48,067 nucleotides of DNA from positions 1 through 48,067 of the forward strand of contig VGTL01000015.1 in the NCBI GenBank assembly GCA_016874675.1. Reading direction: 5' to 3'. This document shows positions 23,670 through 33,493 of this stretch, piece by piece. Source of the stretch: Methanobacteriota archaeon. Its GTDB lineage: Archaea > Thermoplasmatota > DTKX01 > VGTL01. The notes under the pieces were generated by a model that saw nothing but the letters and a program-made list of their open reading frames with translations, did no database searches and was not told the DNA's origin. A program made the translations under genes and the position numbers. The first letter of the stretch is position 1. Each line of letters begins with the position of its first letter.

Positions 23670-24872
23670 GTGGAAAGGTTGAAGGCGGTCATACTGGCGG
23701 CCGGAGAGGGGATAAGGCTCCGGCCCCTCACGCTGTACAAGCCCAAGGTCATGATAAAGGTGGCCAACCGGCCCATACTCGAGTACGTCGTCCGGGCGCT
23801 GGCCCAGAACCATGTTCGCGACATCATCATGATCGTGGGCTACCGCCGCGAGCGCATCATGACCTACTTCGAGGACGGGCAGAAGCTGGGAGTGAACATC
23901 TCCTACGAGGTGCAGGACAAGCAGCTTGGGACCGCCCACGCCCTGTCGCTCGCCGAGGGGAAGACCGGCGAGCGGTTCCTGGTGCTCCCCGGCGACAACA
24001 TCGCCGACCCTTCGATGGTCAAGGACATCCTGGCCTCCGACGAGCCCTACTCCATCGCCGTGACGGAGTCCCAGCTGCCCTCCAAGTACGGCGTGGTGCT
24101 GCTCAAGGGCCGGCAGGTGACCGGCGTGGTGGAGAAGCCCGAAAGCAACCTGGGCAACCTGATATCCACCGGGCTTTTCCACATGTCCTCCAGGGTGTTC
24201 TCCCACATCCGCTCCTGCGCCTCGGCCGGCCACCACGACATCACCGCCGTGTTCCAGTCCATACTGGCGTCGGGGGAGCGCATCGCCGCGGTGAAGACCG
24301 CGGCGCGCTGGAGCGACGTCGTCTACCCGTGGGACCTTCTGGACCTCAACGCCCGGGTGCTCACCGAGGGCGCCGGGGCGGTGGCGGGCACGATAGAGAG
24401 CGGGGTGCACATCCGGGGCAACGTCCAGGTCGGCGAGGGCTCCGTGATACGCTCCGGGACCTACATCGAGGGCCCCGTGCGCATCGGGCGCGGCTGCGAC
24501 ATCGGGCCCAACGTGTGCCTCCTGCCCTCGGTCAGCATCGGGGACAACGTGAATATACAGTCCTCCACCGAGATCCGCAACTCGCTGGTCATGAACGACG
24601 TCACCATCGGCCCCGGGGCGCTCGTGTCCCACTCGGTCATCGGGGACGGCTCCCGGCTGGGCGCCCACTTCGTCGCCGGGGCCGAGAAGGCCCAGGTGAT
24701 ACTGGAGCGCGAGATACACGTCGTCCCGGCGCTGGGGGTCATACTGGGCGAGGACACCGTCGTGGGCAACTGCGTCACCGTGGAGCCGGGGGTCTTCATC
24801 GGCTCCAGCTGCCGCATCGGGTCGCTGCGCAACATCCCGAAGAACGTGCCCGACAACTCCAGCGTGGTGTGA
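23670..24872 (+). CDS. Bifunctional sugar-1-phosphate nucleotidyltransferase / acyltransferase (GlmU-like)
   Basis: A 400-residue protein with an N-terminal nucleotidyltransferase domain (about 1-235) and a C-terminal left-handed beta-helix (about 250-400). The first has LAAGEGIRLRPLTLYKPKVM and VLPGDNI (metal site). The helix shows hexapeptide repeats such as VHIRGNVQVGEGSVI and VRIGRGCDIGPN. In archaea such proteins make UDP-N-acetylglucosamine or dTDP/UDP-sugars from sugar-1-phosphates, with acetylation of glucosamine-1-P in the GlmU-like members. Position directly before glmS supports the hexosamine pathway. The GTG at 23670 is leaderless; the glmS ATG follows 3 nt after the stop. Sugar specificity is inferred from context. 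Confidence 0.88.
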   Translation: MERLKAVILAAGEGIRLRPLTLYKPKVMIKVANRPILEYVVRALAQNHVRDIIMIVGYRRERIMTYFEDGQKLGVNISYEVQDKQLGTAHALSLAEGKTGERFLVLPGDNIADPSMVKDILASDEPYSIAVTESQLPSKYGVVLLKGRQVTGVVEKPESNLGNLISTGLFHMSSRVFSHIRSCASAGHHDITAVFQSILASGERIAAVKTAARWSDVVYPWDLLDLNARVLTEGAGAVAGTIESGVHIRGNVQVGEGSVIRSGTYIEGPVRIGRGCDIGPNVCLLPSVSIGDNVNIQSSTEIRNSLVMNDVTIGPGALVSHSVIGDGSRLGAHFVAGAEKAQVILEREIHVVPALGVILGEDTVVGNCVTVEPGVFIGSSCRIGSLRNIPKNVPDNSSVV

Positions 24873-24875
24873 GCG

Positions 24876-26672
<1,797 letters not shown>

Positions 26673-26681
26673 TCCGGGGGG

Positions 26682-27689
26682 GTGTCCACGGCCGAGCGGG
26701 ACGGGACCGGCGGTGAAGGGGCCGGCGGGCCGGGAAAGGCCGGGCCGCCGGAGGCGACCCAGCGCGAGGCCTCGAGGCGCCCGCTGGAGGCCACGGCCGG
26801 AGTGCCGGACCACGGCGAGAGGGAGCCGCCCGCGGGGCTCGAGACCGGCCCCGGGGATGCCGGGAGTGCCGGGACGGATGGGAAGGAGCCTCTCGGGGAG
26901 GGGGCAGCGAAGGACGGCGGCCCCGACGGCGCCGCACCGCCGGCCCCGGAAGTGAAGATCATCGAGGCCCCCGAGGCCAAGCCCGTGAGCGAGATGGCCC
27001 CGGCGCTCACCCCCAGCGAGGCGAAGCCCGTCCTCCCGGACGAGGGCGGCGTGGTCATAATCTCGGAATCGGCCGGCGTGGAGTGGGGCGAGGAGGAGGT
27101 GGCGGGGCCGGGGGCGCCTCCGCCCGAAGGGAAACCGGCCCCGCCGGCCGGGGAGCGCGGCGCCGAAGCCCCGGTGCCGGCGGCCCCGGGCCCGGCGGTC
27201 CCGGCCCCCGTCGAGGCCGGGCCGGCCCCGGCCGCGCCGGCAGCGCCGGCGGAGGCCGGCGGGGGCGGCCTCCCGCGACACCCGCCCCTGCCCAGCCAGT
27301 TCCTCGGGACCGGCAGGGACATCCGCAGGTTCGTCCGCAACGGGACATTCATGTTCTTCCTGGGCTGGGTGGTCTATTTCGTCGTGGGGGCGCTCTGCCT
27401 GGGAATGGCGTTCCTCGACGCGTTCGACGACTGGGCCGGGGAGAGCGCCGGCGCCTGGTCGGTCGCCGGGTTCCTGGCGCTGGGCCTTTCGGCCGGCGCG
27501 CTGGTCTGCATGCTGCTCTCGCGCGGACGGCTCGAGGAGCCCCTGCGCCGGAACGACGTCGGCGCCCTCCGGCGGAGACTGCCCGTGGCGACCGGGGCCG
27601 GCCTGATATTCGGGCTGGTGCTCGGCGGCGTCCTCTTGCACCTGGCCCTCGTCAAGGTCGGGGAGCTGCCCTCGGGAGGGATGGAATAG
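26682..27689 (+). CDS. Pro/Ala/Gly-rich protein with C-terminal membrane helices
   Basis: A 335-residue protein I cannot assign. About residues 1-205 are low complexity, rich in Pro, Ala, Gly and Glu, with a short ordered-looking stretch GGVVIISESAGVEWGEEEV. The C-terminal 120 residues contain three membrane helices (FMFFLGWVVYFVVGALCLGMAF, WSVAGFLALGLSAGALVCML, GAGLIFGLVLGGVLLHLALV) separated by a basic loop. The GTG at 26682 lies 9 nt after the glmS stop behind a run of G, so it is likely the third gene of that operon. No signal peptide is seen, so the long N-terminal part is probably cytosolic. Confidence 0.65.
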   Translation: MSTAERDGTGGEGAGGPGKAGPPEATQREASRRPLEATAGVPDHGEREPPAGLETGPGDAGSAGTDGKEPLGEGAAKDGGPDGAAPPAPEVKIIEAPEAKPVSEMAPALTPSEAKPVLPDEGGVVIISESAGVEWGEEEVAGPGAPPPEGKPAPPAGERGAEAPVPAAPGPAVPAPVEAGPAPAAPAAPAEAGGGGLPRHPPLPSQFLGTGRDIRRFVRNGTFMFFLGWVVYFVVGALCLGMAFLDAFDDWAGESAGAWSVAGFLALGLSAGALVCMLLSRGRLEEPLRRNDVGALRRRLPVATGAGLIFGLVLGGVLLHLALVKVGELPSGGME

Positions 27690-27801
27690 GCAGCGGGCAG
27701 CAAGGCAGCAAGTGAAGGCAGCAGGGCAGCAAGGCAGCAAGGCAGCAAGGGGTATGGTCGTCAGCCCCTTGCTGCCTTTCTGCCTTGCTGCCCTGCTCCC
27801 T
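27690..27801. repeat. Hairpin element 7 between converging genes
   Basis: Left arm 27690-27750 with GCAGCGGGCAGCAA, then GGCAGCAA octamers; apex TATGGTCGTC; right arm 27763-27801 with TTGCTGCC, TTTCTGCC and CTGCTCCC. It fills the whole 113-bp gap between the two stop codons. In this place it could help stop transcription from both sides. Confidence 0.92.
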
Positions 27802-27802
27802 T

Positions 27803-30800
27803 TCACATATCCTTCTTTCGTTCCCTGACCGGTTGCATCTGATCGTAGAGAGAACGGCGGTCGCGGCGGCCGGCCTGTTTCTGGCGGCTCCGGGCGAGCT
27901 GGAGCGAGTAGATGTCCTCGGTGCCGGCGGGCGGTCTCACCTGCCGGATTCTGGACGGGGGGGAGGCGCGCCCTCGCGGGGGACGGTTCCGGAGGACCGC
28001 GACGAGCAGGGCGGCGCCGGCGATGGCCAGGGCGCCCGAGAAGAGAGCGGCGGTGGTCCAGCCCGTGGCTCCCCCTGCCGCCGCCTCCGGCTCGGCGACC
28101 GTCACCGGGATGACCGCCTCCGAGACCGCCCCGTCGCCGTCTTGGACGCGCAACTTCACCGTGTAGGTGCCGGCCTTCGCGAACGCGTGCCTGACCACGG
28201 TGCCGTTGCCCGTGGTCCCGTCGCCGAAGTCCCACTCGATGCGAAGCTGGGAGCCCTCGGCGTCGAAGCTCCCTCCGGCGTCGAAGGTCAGCATCTCGCC
28301 GGCGCGCGGGCTGCCCTGCATGAGCCTCGCCCGGGCGACCGGGGGGGTGTTGTCGACCCGGAGGGCCAGCGTGAAGGGCTCAGAGACCGCGCCGTCGTCG
28401 TCGGTGACGACCAGGGAGACGTTGTACAGCCGAGGGGAAGCGTAGGTGTGGAGGGGCCTGTCCGACCTCGAAGGGGAGCCGTCGCCGAGGTCCCAGTCGT
28501 AGGAGACCACCCGCCCGTCCGGGTCCGAGGCCGCGCTCAGGAAGCTGAACTGCGTAAGGACGGTCCCGCCGGGCGGAAAGACCGCGAAGCTCGCCACCGG
28601 CGGCCGGTTGCGCACCCTGACCTGGAATGTGGCCTCGGCCGAGCCGCCGTCGGCGTCGGAGGCCTGTACCTTCACGGTGAAGTTCCCGTCGCCGGCGTAG
28701 ACGTGGGAGACCGAGAGCAGCCCGGAGCCCGATATCCGGCCCCCGTCGCCGAAGTCCCAGGCGACGGCGACGGCCGTTCCCTCCGGGTCGGCGGCCGTGA
28801 CGGCGAACCCGGCCGTCTCCAGGGTCAGCACCTCCGTGGCGACGGAGGCGAGCGCCAGAACTGGCGGGCGGTTGGTGACGACGATGTCCAGCGCCGCTGA
28901 CCAGTCGCTCTCCAGTCCCAGCGCGTCGCTGACCCGGAGGCGGGCGCTGAACCTGCCGGGGCGCGCGTAGGAATGCGAGGCGGTGGCGCAGGAGCCCCAT
29001 TCCGCGGCGGAGCCGTCCCCGAAGTCGAAGAGGAATGCGGCGACGGCGCCGTCGTCGCGGGAGCCGGCGCCCGAAAAAAGGATGGGCTCGGCCGTGAGGG
29101 ACTCCAGCCGGTCGGCCCCGATGACCGCCACGGGGCGCCCGTTGACGTCGAGGCGGAGCTCGGCGCGGTTGTTGTCCGTCCGGAGCTCGCGGAACCGCCC
29201 CTCCGGGTCGGCGGTAACGGTCCAGGTGTGGTTCCCGGGCGTCGCGGCCCACTCGAAGTCGCGCGTTTGGGGCTCTCCGGGCCTGAGATACGGTACCGTG
29301 AACGTCTGGTGGGGCTCGCCGTCGAGCGCGACGTCGATTCGAACGTCCTGCATCGAGACGCCCGTCGGGTCGTAGGTGTCGTCGTTGAGGACCGTGAAGT
29401 TGGCCGACAGGTGCTCGCCGGCGACCGCCGTGGATTCGGGGAAGGTGAAGTTGGAAACGACGATGTCGGGGACGGGCTGGAGGTACAGGGTTATCGAATC
29501 CGTGGTTTCGAGGTCGACGGTCCGGTTCGCCGCGCCCTTGCCGGGCTTTTGGGCCTCGACGAGGACGGGGCTGGTGGATTGGATGGAGCCTCTCGCAAAC
29601 TCCAGCTTGGAGGTGATATTGAGCCCGCTGAACTCGAACTCGTCCACGGAGAACCCCGGGGGCCGGCCGTTCACGGTCCTCCCCGAGAAGAGGGGCTCCC
29701 CGGTCCGGCCGGTTACAAGGACCGTGGCATTGTCCGAAAGCCTGTTGTAGGAAGCCTGGTCGTTGTCGTCGATTCTTTCCCGGACGCAGACATTGAGATG
29801 CTCCTGATGCCAGACCCTGTCGCACGCGCCGAAGGTGTTGTCGGAGGTCCCGGTCGCCGATTCGAACAGGCGGAACGCCCAGCCGCCGTTCCGGGTGAAG
29901 TCGTTGTTGATGCACTCGGCCTCGGAGAACAGCACGTCGATGCCGACCGTGTTTGCGGTGAACTCGTTGCCACGGATCGCCATTTGGCCGGTATCGTCGC
30001 CATAGATATTCGTATACAGCAGCAGCACGCCGGCGCTGTTTTCGGAGAAGTTGTTCTGGTCGACCGTGAAACGGTCGACCGGGGCGTTGTAGTCATAGCC
30101 CCCGTAGCCGTTCTCCTCCGGATGGCTGAAGAGCGAGATCTCGACCCCGGCCCGGTTTTTGGAAAACTCGTTCCCGGTGATGTTCGACCACCCCTCCGAG
30201 TAGATGCCGCGGGTGTTGTTCTCGAAGCGGTTGCCCGCGATGGTTGCCATGTCCGATTCGGCCGGCGGCCCCTGCCCTATGTCCCGGCCGTGGCCCTGGC
30301 CGTACAGGCGCACCGCGCGGTATATGCCGAACGGGCAGTCCCGGAAGGTGTTGTTGAAGACGACCGCGGCGCCCTCCAGGCGCAGGGCGATTGAGTCCCC
30401 GCCGGTGAAGGTGCTGTTGGCCACGTACGAGCCGGTGGCGGTGAAGCGGCTCATCGAGACGGAGGTGTCGAGGCCGCCATGGAATGTGCTGTTCTCGACG
30501 GTGGAGACGGTGTCCCGGCAGTCCAGGGCGCGGTCGTTCCGGTCGAAGACGCACCCCGACAGTGTCAGCGACCCGGAGCTGCTGCTCAGCCCGACGGTGT
30601 TGTTGGTGAAGGTGCTGTTGGCCAGCCGCGCCCAGTAGGCCTGGTTGAGGCGCATCCCACCCGTATTTTGGGTGAACTCGCATCCTTCAATGACGGTGGG
30701 TGACTCGCCCAGGATACTCACGCCCGCCTCGTTCCATTCGAACCTGTTGTCGATCGAGAGGAGCGCGGGCGGCACCGGCCCGGCCGCCCTGGATTGCGGA

Positions 30801-31591
30801 CCGGCCCGGCCATCTCCGTGCCCCATGGGGGAGTCCGTCGTGAGCATCCCGCAGTAGCACTGGACGAATGCGTTGTCCCGGACCAGGGCCGGCTCGCCGG
30901 GCGGCGGGCTGACCGTGCCGTTCCCGTCGTGCTGGTGGATGTAGTTGTACGAGAGTCCGATTGAGCAATTGACGAAGGTGTTGTTGGCTATGACGGGAGA
31001 ATCCGGATAACGGACGAACACGCCGTCGTAACGCCCGATCCGCCCATCGAATATATTTTCCTCGATGACGGGGGCCGCGTTCCTTGAATAAATCAACGGC
31101 ATGCTGTCATATTTGTACAACCCGACCAGGAAAGTATTGTTTCTGATTATCGGGGTTCCATTGTAAATCTCAATGCCCACGCCTGATATATTGAAGTAGC
31201 AATCAGTGATAGAGCAGTCGTATGATCGCGTTCCGAACGTCCAATATCTGAAATCTGAAACGGTGCAATTGTCCATGACAAGTCGGCCATCGCATAGCAT
31301 ACTGAGCACAGGACCGGATTCATTTGCCGTGATCGTCACATTGTGCATCACGAGCGCACCGCCAATCACAATATAAGTACTAGGCTTCATGATCAGCCGG
31401 CAATCGTTCATTGTCAGGGTGGCCCCATCGTGTATCAACAGGTGGCCGGCCGGTGCCAGGGTCTCATTTCCGACGGCAGTGTCCGTCGTGACGACGATGT
31501 TCCCGCCCGGGTCGACCGGCAACGCGCCCTCCGCTCCCCACGGCACGAGCGCCAGGACCGCCAGAACGGCCAGAAGACCCCTTGCACCCAT
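27803..31591 (-). CDS. Giant surface protein: parallel beta-helix, CARDB and four PKD domains, membrane anchor
   Basis: A 1262-residue exported protein. Signal peptide: GLLAVLAVLALVPWGAEG. About residues 45-600 are right-handed parallel beta-helix repeats of the NosD/pectate-lyase-like type (repeated NNTF, NSTF, NRFENN, GNEF phrases). A CARDB-like module (about 700-815) precedes four PKD domains (about 818-1165; FxFDFGDGS, VAWDFGDGG, YDWDLGDGS, IEWDFGDGT). A membrane helix (about 1178-1198) and a 60-residue Arg/Lys-rich cytosolic tail follow. The ATG at 31591 is 28 nt from a TATA centre; a longer open frame upstream only translates the hairpin element. The DNA of about the first 200 codons (30960-31590) is clearly more AT-rich than the rest. 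Confidence 0.83.
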   Translation of the reverse strand: MGARGLLAVLAVLALVPWGAEGALPVDPGGNIVVTTDTAVGNETLAPAGHLLIHDGATLTMNDCRLIMKPSTYIVIGGALVMHNVTITANESGPVLSMLCDGRLVMDNCTVSDFRYWTFGTRSYDCSITDCYFNISGVGIEIYNGTPIIRNNTFLVGLYKYDSMPLIYSRNAAPVIEENIFDGRIGRYDGVFVRYPDSPVIANNTFVNCSIGLSYNYIHQHDGNGTVSPPPGEPALVRDNAFVQCYCGMLTTDSPMGHGDGRAGPQSRAAGPVPPALLSIDNRFEWNEAGVSILGESPTVIEGCEFTQNTGGMRLNQAYWARLANSTFTNNTVGLSSSSGSLTLSGCVFDRNDRALDCRDTVSTVENSTFHGGLDTSVSMSRFTATGSYVANSTFTGGDSIALRLEGAAVVFNNTFRDCPFGIYRAVRLYGQGHGRDIGQGPPAESDMATIAGNRFENNTRGIYSEGWSNITGNEFSKNRAGVEISLFSHPEENGYGGYDYNAPVDRFTVDQNNFSENSAGVLLLYTNIYGDDTGQMAIRGNEFTANTVGIDVLFSEAECINNDFTRNGGWAFRLFESATGTSDNTFGACDRVWHQEHLNVCVRERIDDNDQASYNRLSDNATVLVTGRTGEPLFSGRTVNGRPPGFSVDEFEFSGLNITSKLEFARGSIQSTSPVLVEAQKPGKGAANRTVDLETTDSITLYLQPVPDIVVSNFTFPESTAVAGEHLSANFTVLNDDTYDPTGVSMQDVRIDVALDGEPHQTFTVPYLRPGEPQTRDFEWAATPGNHTWTVTADPEGRFRELRTDNNRAELRLDVNGRPVAVIGADRLESLTAEPILFSGAGSRDDGAVAAFLFDFGDGSAAEWGSCATASHSYARPGRFSARLRVSDALGLESDWSAALDIVVTNRPPVLALASVATEVLTLETAGFAVTAADPEGTAVAVAWDFGDGGRISGSGLLSVSHVYAGDGNFTVKVQASDADGGSAEATFQVRVRNRPPVASFAVFPPGGTVLTQFSFLSAASDPDGRVVSYDWDLGDGSPSRSDRPLHTYASPRLYNVSLVVTDDDGAVSEPFTLALRVDNTPPVARARLMQGSPRAGEMLTFDAGGSFDAEGSQLRIEWDFGDGTTGNGTVVRHAFAKAGTYTVKLRVQDGDGAVSEAVIPVTVAEPEAAAGGATGWTTAALFSGALAIAGAALLVAVLRNRPPRGRASPPSRIRQVRPPAGTEDIYSLQLARSRQKQAGRRDRRSLYDQMQPVRERKKDM

Positions 31592-31614
31592 CGGTGATGC
31601 TATTCGTCTTGGAG

Positions 31615-31623
31615 GATATAAAG
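31615..31623 (-). promoter_or_regulatory. TATA box of the beta-helix/PKD gene
   Basis: The minus strand reads CTTTATATC, centred 28 nt before the ATG at 31591. Confidence 0.7.
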
Positions 31624-31649
31624 AAGTTATGGTACAATATTTGAAACGA

Positions 31650-31884
31650 GGCAGCAAGGTAGGAAGGCAGAAAGGCAGCAGGGGAAGGCAGAAAGGCAGC
31701 AGGGGAAGGCAGAAAGGCAGCAGGGGAAGGCAGGAAGGCAGCAGGGGAAGGCAGGAAGGCAGCAAGGCAGAATGGCAGAAAGGGACGCTCTACCATTCCC
31801 CTTCCTGCCTTCCCTTGCTGCCTTTCTGCCTTGCTGCCCTGCTGCCTTCCCTTGCTGCCTTTCTGCCTTGCTGCCTTGGTGCCC
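31650..31884. repeat. Hairpin element 8
   Basis: Left arm 31650-31778: GGCAGCAA, then four rounds of a 20-24-nt block built from GGCAGAAA/GGCAGGAA plus GGCAGCAGGGGAA. Apex: GGGACGCTCTACCATTCCCC (31779-31801). Right arm 31800-31884: TTCCTGCC, TTGCTGCC, TTTCTGCC and CTGCTGCC units. It lies between the stop of a leftward gene and the promoter of the next leftward gene; the TATA box is 27 bp from the arm. Confidence 0.95.
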
Positions 31885-31888
31885 CCGT

Positions 31889-32647
31889 TCACCTATCGCG
31901 CCGTCCGCCCCTCAGCGTCCACATCTGCTCGTCGGCCTCGGCGTAGACCTCCTTCGAGCCGATGTCGTACCAGAGGCCGCTGAAGGTGTAGCCGTAGAAG
32001 GGGAAGCGCTTGCAGGCCCAGGCGACGAAGTGGCCGGCGGCGTCCGGCGGGTTGCCCTCCGCGATGAATTCCGGGAGGGAGGCCATCACGCCGGCGGTGA
32101 AGACGTAGCAGGCGGTGGAGGCCAGGGTGGAGGGCGGGTCGGCCGGTTTCTCCAAAAGCTCGAGCAGGCGGCCTTCCGGCCCCAGGCGGGCTATCCCGTA
32201 GAGCGAGGCCCTCTCGCGCGAGCCGACGTCGTACAGCGCCACCAGGGAGGAGCCCAGTTCCCTCTGGCGGGCGACGAAGTCCCCCAGCCGGAACCCGAAG
32301 AGGTTGTCCCCGCCGATGACCAGGCAGTCGCCCCCGGGCCGGGCCCTCGCAAGGAGGTTGGCCAACGCGCCCACGCTCCCCGGCTTCTGCCCCTCGCGGT
32401 CGGCATCCTCGATGAAGAGCTCGCAGTCCAGGCCGGCACCCTCCGCGGCGAGGAAGGCCGAGAAGTGCTCCGAGAACCTCCGGTTGGTCGTCAGGTAGGC
32501 CCTTCCCAGCCCCGGAAGGCCCCGCAGGCCGTCGAATATGTACGACAGTATGGGCCGCCCCCCGACCGGGAGCAGGGGCTTGGGCGTGTTCTCCGTTAGA
32601 GGCAGGAGCCTTCGGGCGAACCCCCCGGCGAGTATTATGCAGTCCAT
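31889..32647 (-). CDS. Sugar-phosphate nucleotidyltransferase
   Basis: A 252-residue single-domain nucleotidyltransferase of the glucose-1-phosphate thymidylyl/uridylyl or mannose-1-phosphate guanylyl type, which makes NDP-sugars. MDCIILAGGFARRLLPLTEN and KPLLPVGGRP form the nucleotide-binding loop; VIGGDN is the metal-binding site; GIARLGPEGRLLELLEKP and WYDIGSKEVYAEA are conserved late motifs. There is no left-handed helix domain. The ATG at 32647 is preceded by GGGAGCGG and by a TATA box about 38 nt upstream that lies inside the 3' end of the GNAT gene, so it may have its own promoter besides read-through. The sugar cannot be told from sequence. Confidence 0.87.
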   Translation of the reverse strand: MDCIILAGGFARRLLPLTENTPKPLLPVGGRPILSYIFDGLRGLPGLGRAYLTTNRRFSEHFSAFLAAEGAGLDCELFIEDADREGQKPGSVGALANLLARARPGGDCLVIGGDNLFGFRLGDFVARQRELGSSLVALYDVGSRERASLYGIARLGPEGRLLELLEKPADPPSTLASTACYVFTAGVMASLPEFIAEGNPPDAAGHFVAWACKRFPFYGYTFSGLWYDIGSKEVYAEADEQMWTLRGGRRDR

Positions 32648-32680
32648 TTCCGCTCCCGCTCCCCCATCGCGCCCCGCGCT

Positions 32681-32690
32681 ATTAATATCA
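32681..32690 (-). promoter_or_regulatory. Possible internal TATA box before the nucleotidyltransferase gene
   Basis: The minus strand reads TGATATTAAT, overlapping the stop codon of the GNAT gene. The predicted transcript start near 32659 leaves a 12-nt leader. Confidence 0.5.
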
Positions 32691-33128
32691 GCGCAGCGGC
32701 CTCTCCATCACGTTGGCGCTCTCGCCGTCCTTGTAATAGCTGGGGATCATGCCGGTGACGGTGAACCCGAGCCGGTAGTAGAACGCCAGGGCGCGCTGGT
32801 TGCTCATGCGGAGCTCGAGCGACACGACATCGGCAGGGAGGGCCGCCGCCGCCCTCATGAAGTTCCACATGAGCTGGGTGCCCAGGCCCTGGTTCCACCA
32901 GGGCGGGTCGACGCCCAGAAGCAGCACCCTCGCCCGCCTGGGGGCCGAAACCATCCCCAGGATGAACGCCACCACGCGCCCGTCGGATTCCACGACCTGG
33001 AAGCCGTCGGGCCAGCTCTGGAACAGGTTCGTGTACATCGGGACATCGTAGCGCTCCCGGAACACGGCCTCGACGAGCTGCATCACCCGGGGCAGGTCCT
33101 CCATCTTGAATCGGCGGATGATGAACAA
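32688..33128 (-). CDS. GNAT-family N-acetyltransferase
   Basis: A 146-residue acetyl-CoA-dependent N-acetyltransferase of the GNAT fold. It starts IIRRFKMEDLPRVMQLVEAVF; the central strand ARVLLLGVDPPWWNQGLGTQLM carries a pyrophosphate-binding loop (normally Q/RxxGxG/A, here NQGLGTQ); ELRMSNQRALAFYYRLGFTVTGMIPSYY matches the RimI/Naa10-like C-terminal motif that binds peptide substrates. It may acetylate protein N-termini. The start is set at a TTG (33128), since the fold begins at once and the first internal ATG (residue 9) would cut off its first strand. The 71-residue zinc-ribbon gene lies 28 nt upstream on the same strand. Confidence 0.82.
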   Translation of the reverse strand: MFIIRRFKMEDLPRVMQLVEAVFRERYDVPMYTNLFQSWPDGFQVVESDGRVVAFILGMVSAPRRARVLLLGVDPPWWNQGLGTQLMWNFMRAAAALPADVVSLELRMSNQRALAFYYRLGFTVTGMIPSYYKDGESANVMERPLR

Positions 33129-33156
33129 CCTGACCGTGCCCCCGCCCCGGTCGTGC

Positions 33157-33372
33157 TCACCTGACGACCGGCGTCTTTATGCCGGAACCGGCGTCCTCCT
33201 GGCTTGCGGGCATCTTCCAGGTGCATTTCTGGTAGAACTTCGGGAGCACTCCCAGGATGGTGTCGCACTCGCCGCACACCAGCATGAAGTACAGGCCCTT
33301 GTCCCGAATAGACCCGTCGGTCTGCTTGGCGCAGTGCGGGCATATGCTCTTCGGCTTGGCCGGCTTGGGCAT
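33157..33372 (-). CDS. Small single zinc-ribbon protein
   Basis: A 71-residue basic protein with one zinc ribbon: CPHC near residue 11 and CGEC near residue 33, separated by QTDGSIRDKGLYFMLV. The end (YQKCTWKMPASQEDAGSG) is unstructured. The ATG at 33372 is chosen because a TATA box at 33411-33420 predicts a transcript start near 33389 and because GGGGACGGG lies just ahead; the open frame extends upstream of the promoter and is not real there. It heads a probable three-gene leftward operon with the GNAT and nucleotidyltransferase genes. Function unknown. Confidence 0.65.
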   Translation of the reverse strand: MPKPAKPKSICPHCAKQTDGSIRDKGLYFMLVCGECDTILGVLPKFYQKCTWKMPASQEDAGSGIKTPVVR

Positions 33373-33410
33373 CTTCCCGTCCCCGTCTTGTACCAGCACG
33401 GGGGTGGTAA

Positions 33411-33420
33411 TAGATAAAAT
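33411..33420 (-). promoter_or_regulatory. TATA box of the small zinc-ribbon operon
   Basis: The minus strand reads ATTTTATCTA. It is paired with the divergent plus-strand TATA box at 33443. Confidence 0.65.
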
Positions 33421-33442
33421 TGCTGGATGAGACAAGAAACAG

Positions 33443-33449
33443 TTATATA
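33443..33449 (+). promoter_or_regulatory. TATA box of the giant PKD gene
   Basis: TTATATA, predicting a transcript start near 33472 and a 22-nt leader that contains GGGGGAA ahead of the GTG at 33494. Confidence 0.65.
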
Positions 33450-33493
33450 GAACGGAATGATTATTGTGAGGAATACTGCCTGGGGGAATCGAA

